Assembly: GCA_004369045.1 (NCBI GenBank)
Contig: ML213508.1
Location: forward strand, 1,350,976 to 1,414,975
DNA: 64,000 nt
Direction of reading: 5' to 3'
Source of the DNA: Heliocybe sulcata
Lineage: Eukaryota; Basidiomycota; Agaricomycetes; Gloeophyllales; Gloeophyllaceae
The notes under the pieces were generated by a model. That model was not told the DNA's origin and did no database searches. It saw only the letters and a list, made by a program, of their open reading frames with translations. The position numbers were made by a program, and so were the translations under genes. Below, piece after piece: positions 21,177 to 31,885 of the stretch. The first letter of the stretch is position 1; every line of letters begins with the position of its first letter.

Positions 21177-23397
21177 GCCAGAGGGGAGGAGATAGGTACT
21201 CACAATCATCCTCCTCCTCCTTGGCGCGTACCATCTCCACACACGTCTTGATATACTCCCAGTCCGCGAGCTTCGTATACCGCTGCTGCCTCGTCCTTCC
21301 ATGCAGCTATACCACCACCGATACCGGAAACGAGAATCATGGCCTTCACTCTCATAGCTGAAAAGCAAGCGTCGCACTTACAGTCATCGCACCCACCCCC
21401 CAAGCCCCCGCCCGCTCCATAACTTTATGCACCGTATTTTTCCCCTCCTTCACGCCCGTTCTCAATTTTATCGTCAATGGAATCTCACCCAGTGCGCGGT
21501 TCATCCCGACGAGGATCTTGCCCAGACGGGCAGGCGCGTCCAGAACTGTAACCAATGATCATGCCATTTAGCCGGGCTCGAGAACTTTAGACTTGCATTA
21601 CTTACGCGCGCTCCCGCTCCCCTGCTTGAACACTAGATCAATCGGACATCCACAGTTCAAGTCCACAAAGTCAAGGCCGCCTAGCGTCCAAAGGTGATAA
21701 GTCTACCCTCTAAGGATTTTTAGGAGCACGGGTGTGAAGGAGCGTACCGTTCCCAAACTCCTTCGCTAAGATCTCAGCAGCCGGCACCAGAAGATTAGGT
21801 CGCGACCCTGCCAGCTGTACGCCGAACGTTTTCTCGTCTGGATGCCTACAGACATGTACTTAGGGCATTTCGTCCTCCAGGGAAGGAGGGATGCTCACCG
21901 CCTCACCAAACTCCACTCCTCCTTACTCCCCTGCAAAAAGCTCATCGCGAGGCCCATCTCCCCACACGTGATCTCCGCGCCCAGCGATACGCAGAGGCGC
22001 CGGAAGGGCAGGTTGCCGGTGGTTGTTAGTGGGGCGAGGTCTGTACATTCACACGAGACACGCATCAAACGCACACATCACAGACCAGATCCGAGTAAGC
22101 CAGGAACGAAGGAAAGTAAGCGGGAGGAAATCACTGAGGAGGCGAGCACTTACAGGTCTTCCCTTCCCAGCTTAACCTCTTTTTTTCCTGGAACCGGATG
22201 CGGGCGTCAGGTGCATCCGCCTGGGCGGGATCGTGTGCATGTCCGTTTGCCTTCTCCTTGTCCCTGATATCTTTCATTGGCATATCACCCTCCCCGTCAG
22301 CGGAGGGATGTGCCTGCGAGTCCTGCTCCGGCTCGGTGAATACGAGCGGTTCTCCGTCCTCCAAGGTCTTAGTCTCCTCCTTCTGATTCTGATGTTGGTT
22401 TTGAGCGGCTTGTGCTCGGGGTTCTTTGGTATACTCGTCTGCTATAGGCGTGGGGTACTAATGCAGAATAAGCTGGCTCGCGCCTTACCAACCGCAACAA
22501 ACACTCACTTTTTTACTTCGAACTTTCTTCAGCACCTCCGCGTCCACCTTGTTGATCTCCTCCTCGGTACTGACAGCCCTTGCTTTCTTCTGCTCATCGA
22601 ACACCATTTCCAACTCACTCTCGCCTTCTTCTGCACAACACAGTTCATTGCTCATAAATTACTTGACACCACATGTTACACACCTTTGTCGGCGATCTTG
22701 ACGTGCCCGCCAAGGAAGCGGCACTTCAGCCCGTACCTGCATTCGCCCAGGGCAGCAAACACGGGGCAGGTAGTATTGAGGTCTAGCGAGGGGTGTCGAG
22801 GATCGGAACGCGACGGCGAGGGACGTGCGAACGGAGGTGAGGTGGAGAGGGAGGATGTGGGCGGGATGGAGAGATCAGCGGGCTTGGAGGCAAAATAGGC
22901 AGGGATGTCATGCGATTGGCGGCAACTTTTGCATTGAGGTCTTCGATGTTACGATAGAAAATAGCAGGGATGTATGCACTCACGTCTCGCCGAACTCGCA
23001 CACCGTTCCCCGTGCAATCCGCCAACACAGATCAACATCCTCTCTTACTTTCTGAAAGCGTCTGCCTTTGTTCTGTCCCCTCTCTTTCTTCTTCTTGTCC
23101 TTCTTGTTCAGCTTTTTGCCTCCTCCGGACCTAGCGTCACCTTCACCAGCAAGATTGATGGGTGCGCTGGAGGAGGCGGGGTTGGTAGAGCCTTCGGCAG
23201 CGTCGTCATCAGGGATTGCGCGCGGCTCAATGGAGATGAGGTACCTGGCAGAGCCAGGGCGAGTGTGAATGGGATGGGTATCTGAGGCAGAAGACCAAGG
23301 CCTGCATGTAGGGTGACACTCACTCTGATTTGATAGGCGTAGTACCGGGTGGAAACCAAGAGGCCGCTGGTACAGCCGTGCTATGCATGTCGTCCAT
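20423..23397 (-). CDS. dus3: tRNA-dihydrouridine(47) synthase, Dus3 type
   Basis: Reduces uridine 47 in the variable loop of tRNA to dihydrouridine using FMN and NAD(P)H. The start at 23397 gives an N-terminus ending in TTPIKSEYLI, the conserved Dus3 opening, completed across the first intron. Then comes a Lys-rich linker, a CCCH zinc finger (CEFGETCRQSH) and a second Cys-rich element CRYGLKCRF. The FMN-binding Dus barrel follows: [11 protein letters not shown] with the catalytic Cys, [16 protein letters not shown] with the active-site His/Arg, and IPIFGNGDV. The C-terminus is a helical domain with SEMFLG near the end; stop at 20423. There are about a dozen short introns. One holds a run of 37 T on the coding strand (A on plus, 21137-21173). 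The exon downstream of the linker probably uses a GTAAAA donor (uncertain). Divergent from the USP-like gene with 853 bases between starts. Confidence 0.93.
21137..21173. repeat. 37-base homopolymer inside a dus3 intron
   Basis: An uninterrupted A run on plus (T on the coding strand) sits between the exon ending near 21210 and the acceptor before the [11 protein letters not shown] exon. It lies in the pyrimidine-tract side of the intron. No target-site duplication is evident from the surrounding intron sequence. Confidence 0.9.
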
Positions 23398-24250
23398 AGA
23401 TGCAGGCGAGTTGAGATCAAACGAACAAAAGATGTCCGAGTGCAATCCGAATGTGGCGCTTACAATCGGCGGTCAAACTTTGTTTACTTGCGCGGCTGCG
23501 TGAGTAGGATTGCGGCGGTGCTACAGAAGTGTAACCTACATACATATTGGCATGAACAATACCTGTGAAGGAGCAACGACGGTCATCGAGGAAGTCTAGC
23601 CAGATGAATCTCGGGCTTTGCGAAGTCCTCACGGGACCCCAAGTAACTCTAGAGAAGTGACTATAGCTAGAGGGTGTTGTTAAGTATTCTATCGGGACTG
23701 AATTGGAGGAAGACAAAAATGACTGGAAGCGCGGCGCAGCACTCAAAGGCCACTCGCGACGGAAGGAGATGAAGGGAGGAGAAAGAGAGCGAAGGCTCGA
23801 CAGCAGCCTTTATAATCGTTGACGAAATACAGATGTAGAAGGAGGTAAGTCAGAAACAATGTACGTAAAGGAACGAGCGCAAAAAGGAATGAGCCACAAA
23901 AATATCCGAGCACATGCCATGTATACGATTGTGGCTCACACCATGAACTTGCATTGGACGTTCAACAGACTCTACAGTAAACTTTCATCATGAACATATA
24001 TTTTACTTTTGCCAAAAGCATACCGCTTTCCGCCAGGCAAGCAAACGATGCTGAACTTATACATAAGACGCGGTTCACATTGCCACATCACGTGCTTTCA
24101 TGATATTTAGATGTCGTGTACGTCACTGTCACAAACTTGGGCGATATGAGCCACAACTGCCACAACCTGACGCCACACTGCTTGCACATTGGCTGAAGTG
24201 ATCTTCTCTGCTTCCCAACTGCAATAGGCTCGAAGTCTACGGGAAGGAGA
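23398..24250. promoter_or_regulatory. Shared upstream region of dus3 and the USP-like gene
   Basis: The two genes are transcribed away from each other. No open frame with a domain is present. A TTTATAAT motif near 23808 is a possible TATA element; otherwise nothing specific is recognised. Confidence 0.4.
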
Positions 24251-26850
24251 ATGACTGCTATGGACATCTCCTCTGCACCCATGAGCCCTGAAGAACAAGA
24301 GAATGTCGAACTACTAATAAGTATGATGGGCGGCGACGTGGACTCTGAAGCAGCTCGACGTGTTCTCAAGAAGCACGGAAACGATATCCAGAAAGCGGCC
24401 TCCGCAATACTTGAAGGCGACCGAGCAGAGGAGTACGGTCCGCGCTCGCCTCCTCGTGAATATCTGTGCGTTTAACACTGGCAAACACAAACTGACACCG
24501 AACGTATCGTACCGATCGCACAGCGTCTCGACCAGAGAAGGAGAAGGACGTGATTGACTTGACCGGGGATGAAGAATCGCAGATGACGGAGGCGCTGCGG
24601 ATGTCGCTCGAGACGAACCAGGAGCAGACGTTTGGGCCGAGCAATAGGGCGCCGGATCCCAGCTGGGCGATGGTTCCCTCGAATGTACGTTTCCATTTCT
24701 TGCGTGTCGAAGGAAATGTGCGACGCAGATATTACTGCAGAAGCCAGCCATGTCTAGCGAGGATCAGACGCTGAACCGCGCAATTGAAGAGAGTCTCGCG
24801 ACGAGCTACAGCCAGTTCGAGAAGGAGGAGTTCTTTGAGCGGCCGCTGGGTGAGCAAATCCGGAAGGACAATCGGTACGACGTTTGCCGACACCTGACTG
24901 GCATCGTGCTAACATGCGTCAGACCACCGGCCCTAAGGCCCACGCTGCCCACGCTGCATTACGCTGGCCTCGTCCTCCAAGCGCTCTATTGCGTGCCTCA
25001 AGTACGGGAAAGTCTAGCTGCCTGGCGACCGGCTCCTCCGCCTGAAGTAGCAAGCTCCGACGATGCGATGGTGGTCGAGCCGCCAAAAAGCGGACCTGGT
25101 AAGCAACGTTCAACCTTAGCCCACGCAGGTATGTGATGTCGCTGGTAGAGGCTCTCGTATACATTATCGCGGAAGTCTTCGCGAACATGGAGTTCGCCGT
25201 CCTCTCCGAGTTGTGCATAGACCCGCTCCTGCAAGAGCTCAGGACGCAGATGGCGAGCGCGGTAGACAACTTCGGCGATCTGACAGAACGTATGTTATCT
25301 CACCCTCTGGGCGTCCCTTACAGCTGACATATATACCGGATGCCAGAGTTCTTGGGTACAGTAGCGTGCATAATTGAGAATGTCCTGAATGGTGACGCCG
25401 CCAATAAATCGTCAAAGTATGCCAGCCTTTTCCCTATCCTGCTGTCTCGCCACTCATCTTTTTCGTTCTCAGACGCCTTTTCCATTTCCAATATGGCTCG
25501 ACCCCTACCACGTCGGCCCACCCCCCAGAGCTTCAAGAAAAATCCATCATCCGCATCGACGTTCTCGGGACCGAGACCACTTCCGACCTGCTATCGTGCC
25601 TGATCTCCCAGTTCAGCAACAAAGAGGTGATCTACCTGCCCTCGGATGTTGTCTCCTTCCACCTCGTTCGGAATCAGCCCCCGCCCTACCCAGGGAGGGA
25701 CGAGGGCACGAAAATATTCAAGTACCCAAAGTGTATTTATATGGACCAGTTCTTGAGTGAGAACGCAGAGCTCGCTGGGAGGAAGAGGGAGGAGCAGAGG
25801 GAGGTGGAGGTGGAGGTGGCGAGACTGAGCGAGCACAGGGGGAAGACGTTGAATTTCAAGGTGCGCTCGCTTCCTTGTTGCGTCTTCTACTTTTGTTGAT
25901 CAGGAGGGCGCGATGTAGGGGAAGGACGTCTTGAGTAATCTAGAGGGTGCGATGCACTTCTATGAGAATGTTATTGATAGGGAGACAGTGGAGGAGAGGG
26001 ATTACGCAGATGCGATGCTGGCGAAGCTGAGGGGGGTGAAGAGTGGGGTGGAGGGCGATTTGAAGGGTGCGCGCAATTCATCTCTCCTACTAGCACTACG
26101 AATGACATGGCTGTTGATGCGACAGCCATCGATGACAAGATGGCGGAGCTCAAGAACCGGGCGGCGGCAATCTTGGACGATCCGCAACTGCAGAAGCATC
26201 GGGTGAGTGCCGTCATCCCACGTCCTCGTATGCCTGCCTTATACATATTGGCCGTGGGCCCACGGATTGTAGTACGACCTCCGCGCCGTCATCATCAACG
26301 AAGGTCCTCTGGGCAGGAAATATCTCTACTCGTACACCCAGCACGCGGGCAAGTGGTGGAAGACGGTGGATTGGCTTGTCGAAGAGGTGGGCTACTGAAG
26401 CCTGCGATCTCGAGCCCTGTGTTCATGCGCGTTTACTCCTGTTGTTGATAGGTATCGGAAGAAGTCGTCCTCAACGACCCGGCTGGGCTGCACTACGGAG
26501 CGGGACCGTACCTGCTGTTATATAGCCGCGCAATGTCGGAGGAAGAGGAGAAGACGTTGCCCGAGAGACTGCAGTGGATGGATACTATGCGGGTGAGTCC
26601 CACCCCTGTCTTTCATCTCATTCCGTATGGCCTTTGACCGTTGCATTTCTTTCATGTCCCCACCATTCAGGACGCGGTATACGACAACAACAGCGTACTC
26701 GTCGAACAACTGGCGGACGGCAGGGCCGAGATCGAGTCGCAGTTGTCCGAGCTGGGGGAATATTATTTGAGGCCTCCGAGTACTGCACCGAGTACGTCGG
26801 TTGAGCCGCCTACGCCGAGGGGCGCGATGACACCGATGGATGAGAGTTAG
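24251..26850 (+). CDS. USP25/28-like protein with UBA and UIMs, catalytic Cys and His replaced
   Basis: Exons from 24251 to the stop at 26848-26850 encode, in order, a UBA-like domain (ENVELLISMMGGDVDSEAAR), two ubiquitin-interacting motifs (ESQMTEALRMSLE and DQTLNRAIEESLATS) and a USP-type peptidase domain with coiled inserts. This order (UBA-UIM-UIM-USP) is that of USP25/USP28. The Cys box, normally GNTCYLNSLLQAL, reads PTLHYAGLVLQAL, with His (24957-24959) where the nucleophile Cys belongs. The His box, normally GHYWAY, reads GRKYLYSY, with Lys (26318-26320) in place of the base. The Asp of KWWKTVD is kept. The frame is otherwise intact over many exons, so this looks like a conserved pseudo-deubiquitinase that binds ubiquitin chains rather than a decayed gene. 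Several middle splice junctions are by eye. Confidence 0.8.
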
Positions 26851-27263
26851 CCGGTGTTTAGAGTGCTGCTTATAGTTGCCTTGAGTTTGGTCTGCTAATC
26901 GAAGCGCTTTTTGTGTTGGTATTGTCATGCCAGTCAGATTACTGCATCACGCCTGGTCAATGTTGTCTGCTGCCTGCTGGACTCGGGCGGGCTGTGGGCT
27001 TACTCCCGCCAGAGGCCGCCTTGGCTGTCAAGGTGAGGGTGCTGCGCCACGGTCGAAGGGGGTAGACGCGGTGCGTGTGATGAGATGCATGCTGGCCTTC
27101 TCCACTGCTACATGGACTCCTTGCACGTCCCAACCGTTCATCCAGGGCAGGGCCATTGCTGTAAATTCTAGCATTAACCCTGGTAAGCAGTATGCAATGC
27201 TGGGGAGGATAGTGCACGTGAGGGCCCACTACATAAGCTCAGTCCGCTATCTGCCCAGTCCAC
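26851..27263. other. Convergent intergenic region
   Basis: 413 bases between two converging genes. Nothing beyond presumed 3' UTRs is seen; one open plus frame (from 26927) runs antisense into the next gene and shows no domain. Confidence 0.4.
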
Positions 27264-28982
27264 CTAGGCCAGGCTATCCGACCGCACCTCTCGGCCTTCC
27301 TCACCGTCACCTCTTGAGCGAAGGCGACCTGCAAAAGCGCGGGATAGCTGCAGCGTCAATTGTGCCCACTCCCCGGGCACGCACGAGGAGCGCAGCGGCG
27401 CATCCCCCGCATCCGGCACGATCTCGTCGAGCTCGATCACCGTCGACGCTCGCGTGGGCGACGTTGTTATTCCGCCTGTGCGCGCTGCGCGGTGCAGGCG
27501 CAGGATCATGCACGTCGCGGACGCGGTCGGCACGACTGTCACCCACGGGAAGAGAATCAAGGACGGGACGTCGAACGCGTCGCTTGCTTTGAAGTCGCGG
27601 AGTACGACGACGGTGAAGACGAAGAGGATGCTGAGGGGCGAGTGAGGAGAGCACGAGGCCGAATATTCGGGGCGTACCAGATGTAATATTGAATGGAGTC
27701 TCTGGTGAGCGTGACGAGCAGACGGCCGCCGTACCCCCAGGAGGCGGGGATGTCCATGTGCCGCCGCTGAATGGTATGGCGAACTGCTTTGTAGACGATG
27801 ACCAAGGCCACGACGGCGTCAAAGGCCATCGCTGGCACGCTGCACGGAGGTTAGAACCGGAATCGGGATGACGGGCGCGGGACGCACAGACTGAGGCTCA
27901 GGCGGGTGTCGCAGAATTCGATCTTGAGAAACCTCATCGTTGCGGCCTTGGAGTAGCGGACACTCAGGCCGACGACGGAGCCGATCTCGAGGACGAATAG
28001 CGCGGTGATGGCGTTGACGTGCGCACGCTCTATGATTCTACGTTTGTCAGGCCGTTAGGCGAGTACAGTTTTGACGCACTGTTCTTTAGTATCGCGCGAG
28101 CACGGACTTGGAGGATCACTGTGGTGCGGCAGATTGAGTCAGTGAGCTGGAAGGAGAGAGGATCGGTCGCGTACTTTGCACGACGAGGATCAATATTGTA
28201 ACTGGTCGGAGATCAAGGTTATACTAAGCAGATCTAGCTTCCAGCGAACTCGACTACTTACCGACAGTGGCGACGAAGAAATGGAAGGAGTTGCCTAGCG
28301 TGCTCTGCCAAGTTAGGAGCGCGACATTGAAGCGCCGGCAACGCCGTCGACCTACAAGAGCTAAATACCACTTGAGATACGCAGCACATGCAACAAGCGA
28401 GACCACGTACATATGACCTGCGGTCTGGAGCCACGCGACTTCACGTCCGTGAGTGACGCCTTCGAAACGAGATAGATAAATCCAGGACTCACGTGCTGTA
28501 TTCGATATCACAACCGCCAGCCCGAAATACCGATTCTACAACACGGCAGGTAGACTTAGTCCTACCCTGATGATGGAAGGCGAGCGACTCACGATGAGGT
28601 ATAGTATCTTCATCGTTGTCCAAGGAGCACTCTGGCAGAAGAGAGATCAGCTAGGAGACGGTTTAGGCCTTGCTTGCCACAGACCCAGACACACTCAACC
28701 TAGCCCGTAAATCAGTTTCAGTATGTAGCGGGACGCATCCTGAACGCAAGTCACCTCTGCACCGATGGTGGTCACTAGTAAGACATAACTTCAACAACTC
28801 GTGGTGTAGGACATTCTGATGACCGACGCCATACCAAAGTGATGTGCATAGAGCGCAGTCGCCGCACCTGAGTTAACCTCTCCAATCAGCCTTCTCTCTC
28901 GGATCCCAGGAAGGCGGTACTCACAAAACGAATAACTGCTCAGCTCGATAGCCCTCAATGTCGCGAGGATCTCTTTCTCCAT
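27264..28982 (-). CDS. DUF6533-type seven-helix membrane protein
   Basis: A multi-exon gene starting MEKEILATLRAIELSSYSF and, after the first introns, giving ATALYAHHF, TTIGAEV and APWTTMKILYLI followed by NRYFGLAVVISNT. That combination (a Trp-containing loop, then K-(I/V)-LYL-NRY) is the signature of DUF6533, which opens a large family of putative seven-helix proteins in basidiomycetes. Further hydrophobic segments follow (MYVVSLVACAAYLKWYLAL, FHFFVATV, VTILILVV, ITALFVLEIGSVVGLSV, AMAFDAVVALVIVYKAV). The tail after IELDEIVPD is polar and ends at 27264. Function and ligand are unknown. Exon joins in the first third are uncertain, and one may contain an extra small intron. Confidence 0.72.
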
Positions 28983-31038
28983 GAGCGCCTCTGAAAAGGT
29001 AGCTCCGCAGCGCACGGGTCAAGGGCGCGTGCTTTATAACGGGATCAGCAGCGGGCGGCAAGAGAATAGCGAGATTTCAGCCCGTCCCGAGAGACGTTGA
29101 AGATGGCATGCGATGTAGGAGTGGAGCGGGTCTTCGTAGGAGCTTTGCTTGCGCCGAGATGCTAGTTGGTGGCGCTGTCAATGCAGAAGTCTTCGACATC
29201 GAAACCTGGTTATGTCCTCCAGCATTCGGCTGCCCATTCCTTGGAGGCCGCATTCCGCAGGCACGGAGTCCGAGTTATATCTGGCCATCGTTGTTCTCCC
29301 GCCCGCGTTCTTTGGCTGCAATCATCCAGTCCAGATATCTGCCATTGTCGGATAGAATGGTCGTGTCCATCTGCAATTTGACAGTCTGGCTAGACGCCGT
29401 ATTCGGCTCCGTTCCTCGCCGGCTCCTTCTTGACAGGCTCGGACACTCTAATCTTCTGTAATTCGTGCTCTTGATAAGGATTAACCATTCGATGTTCAAT
29501 AGCATCGTGTCAGTATATATGACCCATATTCGGGAGCGCCATTAGGATGACATTGAGGAATCATTCCAGGCTATCAGTGCAACGTACCTTACTACTCACG
29601 ACGAGAGCGTGCTCCAAGCCAAGCGTTCATTGCGCGACCGTTGTACGGAAGGTCTCCGGTGCATCGCTTGGCCCTAGGCAGGGTCTGCATCGATGCTAAT
29701 TCGCGCGTTCTGTTCGAATACTCCGGCAGGTTTGCCTCTGGACGTTAGGGGGTCTCGGGCGGCAGCTGGGACGAGTTGCTATTTCGCTCAACGTGCGAGT
29801 TTGAGAAGGAAAGAGCTATGGGTGCTTATCTTCTGCAGCGTGGACGGCGCGAAGGTTCGGATAGGCGGTTGGCTTACTTACCTTGGAGGCGAGCAGAGCG
29901 GGCTTCCTGTAAGTGAGCAGGATTAGTAGAAGCTTGAGGAATCATTGCAACGGACTTTAATATACCTACCGCTCCCCTTCCGAACTACACACGACAAGCG
30001 CGTACTCCCTCGCTCGAGGGGTGAGCGGAAGGGTACTTGGACACGGATAGGATTGAGGTCATGCGCCGTCCGATCTACCTCTGGACACAGACGTAGTGCC
30101 CAAGAAGGGCACAATCGGGACGAATTGCTATTCCGCTTAACGCGCAAGCTTGAGAAGAGATCTCTAGATGCTTGTATTTTGCACCATGAACGGGGCGAAG
30201 GTTCGGATAGGGAGTTTGCTTACTTACCTCGGAAGCGAGCAGAATGAGCTTTTGTAAGCGATCATGAATAGGACATAACTGAGGAAGCATGCCAAGCCAT
30301 CAACGCAACGTACTTCCATGTACCCACCATCTGACCTTACGAACTGCATACGCTAGCCTCGGGGCAAGAGCGTACTCGAAGCCAAGCAGACCTCACGCGC
30401 AACTGATGCGGAATGCGCCGGTTCGTAGCTCGGCCCCAGGCAGGACTGGTACAGTTGCTCTTTCTACACCTGCGGGGGATTATTCTAGACCCGCATTGCC
30501 GTGCTAGAACTCGAATGACCATGGGATGGGCTTACCTCCGGGCGCATATATAGTGCTCAAGAGGGGCCCAGCTGGGACGACTTGCTTTTCCGGTCAACGT
30601 GCGAGTCCAGAGGAAGGAGAAGAGAGAGCTGTAGCTCATCGTCTTTCTCTCGCGAGGAAGCCCAGGCTGTTTGGATTCTTCGAGGAAAAACTGTAATTGT
30701 CTGCCTTTTCCGAGAGAAAACTGTAGCTGCTTGCCATCTTCGAGAGAAAGCAGCGAAGAAGGTGCAAAGGTCGGGTTAGGCATTTTGCTCGCTTACCTCG
30801 GGAGCTAGGATAGTGGACATCCTATAAGTGTGAGTTCCTTCATGGGCGTATTAAGATAGAGTATATAGGAGAGGCGGACCGACCAATGCTCGAACCGCCC
30901 CCTAGACAGAGCGCCTGAGATGTCTATGGAAGTCAGGCTGAGAAAAGGTCATGTCGTATGCAGACACGCAGATGCAGAAGAGGAGGGATAGCATTGACGA
31001 CGCAATGTATAAATAATGCATGCGAACTGGTCTAGGTG
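28983..31038. other. Intergenic region with triplicated repeat
   Basis: About 2.1 kb between the DUF6533 gene and the ferredoxin gene. Nothing is recognised up to about 29560; from there a degenerate three-copy unit fills the sequence to about 30830 (described separately). TATATA elements occur near 29513 and 30862. Confidence 0.5.
29570..30830. repeat. Three degenerate tandem units with a shared splice-donor-like core
   Basis: The phrase GGGACGA(G/A/C)TTGCT occurs at about 29769, 30117 and 30572. Each is followed, after a variable insert, by a block starting GG(C/G/T)GC(G/A)AAGG and ending in GCTTAC(T)TACCT or GCTTACCTC, then a final TGTAAG or TATAAG. On the minus strand that block reads as a 25-base or shorter segment bounded by an acceptor-like TTACAG or TTATAG and a perfect donor AGGTAAG, as a micro-exon would. 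Minus-strand frames ending ...GHYVCVQR and ...EHYICARR are also related. A short 30-base minisatellite with CTGTA cores lies inside unit 3 (30640-30760). Confidence 0.65.
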
Positions 31039-31885
31039 TTAATGATGTGTAGGCTTCTTCCCTGCAATGCCGTCTTACTTCGCATACGAGAACAACAGGC
31101 GACAGACTCACCGTCCACAAACATATTTCGTGTCGCGGCCGGGAGCTGCGCCACCATCCCGTCCAGCTCCCTCGTCAGCTTCACCTGGCACCCCAGTCGG
31201 CTCGTGTCTGTCAGGCCAAAGGCCATGTCGAGCATGTCGTTCTCGTCGTCGGAGGGCTCGGGCAGGAGGTCGTAATGTTCTGGGGTGAGGATGACATGGC
31301 AGGTCGAGCAGGCGATCGAGCCTTCGCAGGCGCCTGGGGGGTGTTGTCAAGCGTGGAGTACTGGGGGTGGAAGGGGGAGGTGGAGGCAGGGGACATACCC
31401 TCCAAGTCAATGTCGTGTTCGTGCGCTAGCGAGAGCAGATCATCGCCTTCGTTCCCTTCTATTGTTTTGAGTTCGTTCCCTTTCGCGTCTTTAAAGTGCA
31501 CCTTGATCCTACCATCGCCGTCAGACCAGCATCAGTCATCCACAGCGACAACTCACCCAGTCCCCGGCTTCGGCCTCGTAACATCTCCATGCCGCACGGC
31601 TGTCACAGAAGTCAAGCAGCGTCAGAAGCTTGGATTCAAAATACTTCATCTCGGGTGGGTGAACCAGGTAAGCGCGGCCTCACCTGCCGTCGTGTGCATT
31701 GCTCGGGATTCCGGGGTAGTTCGCGCAGATGGAGACACAGGCACTCGTCGTCGCTGCTCGGTCCAGCACAGAGATGATACCCAGGGCGCGAGTTGTCGAG
31801 ACTTGTGCGCTTGGATGCGGGAGGAGAGGCTCGTGCTGGTGGCGGCCAGAGACGTGAGAAGGGGTCGTGCGGCCATCGTGTACAT
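31039..31885 (-). CDS. Mitochondrial 2Fe-2S ferredoxin, adrenodoxin type (Yah1-like)
   Basis: Electron carrier of the mitochondrial matrix, needed in fungi for Fe-S cluster assembly and also haem A and ubiquinone synthesis. The N-terminus is rich in Arg, Ser and Ala and lacks acidic residues, a mitochondrial presequence; starts at 31885 or 31876 are both possible. Later exons give [20 protein letters not shown], then EHDIDLEG joined to [15 protein letters not shown]. The cluster ligands follow the C-x5-C-x2-C pattern with the fourth Cys in SRLGCQVKL. The tail is MFVDG joined across a final intron to KKPTHH and a stop at 31039. Five exons. The acidic helix [16 protein letters not shown] is the conserved partner-binding patch. 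Confidence 0.94.
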
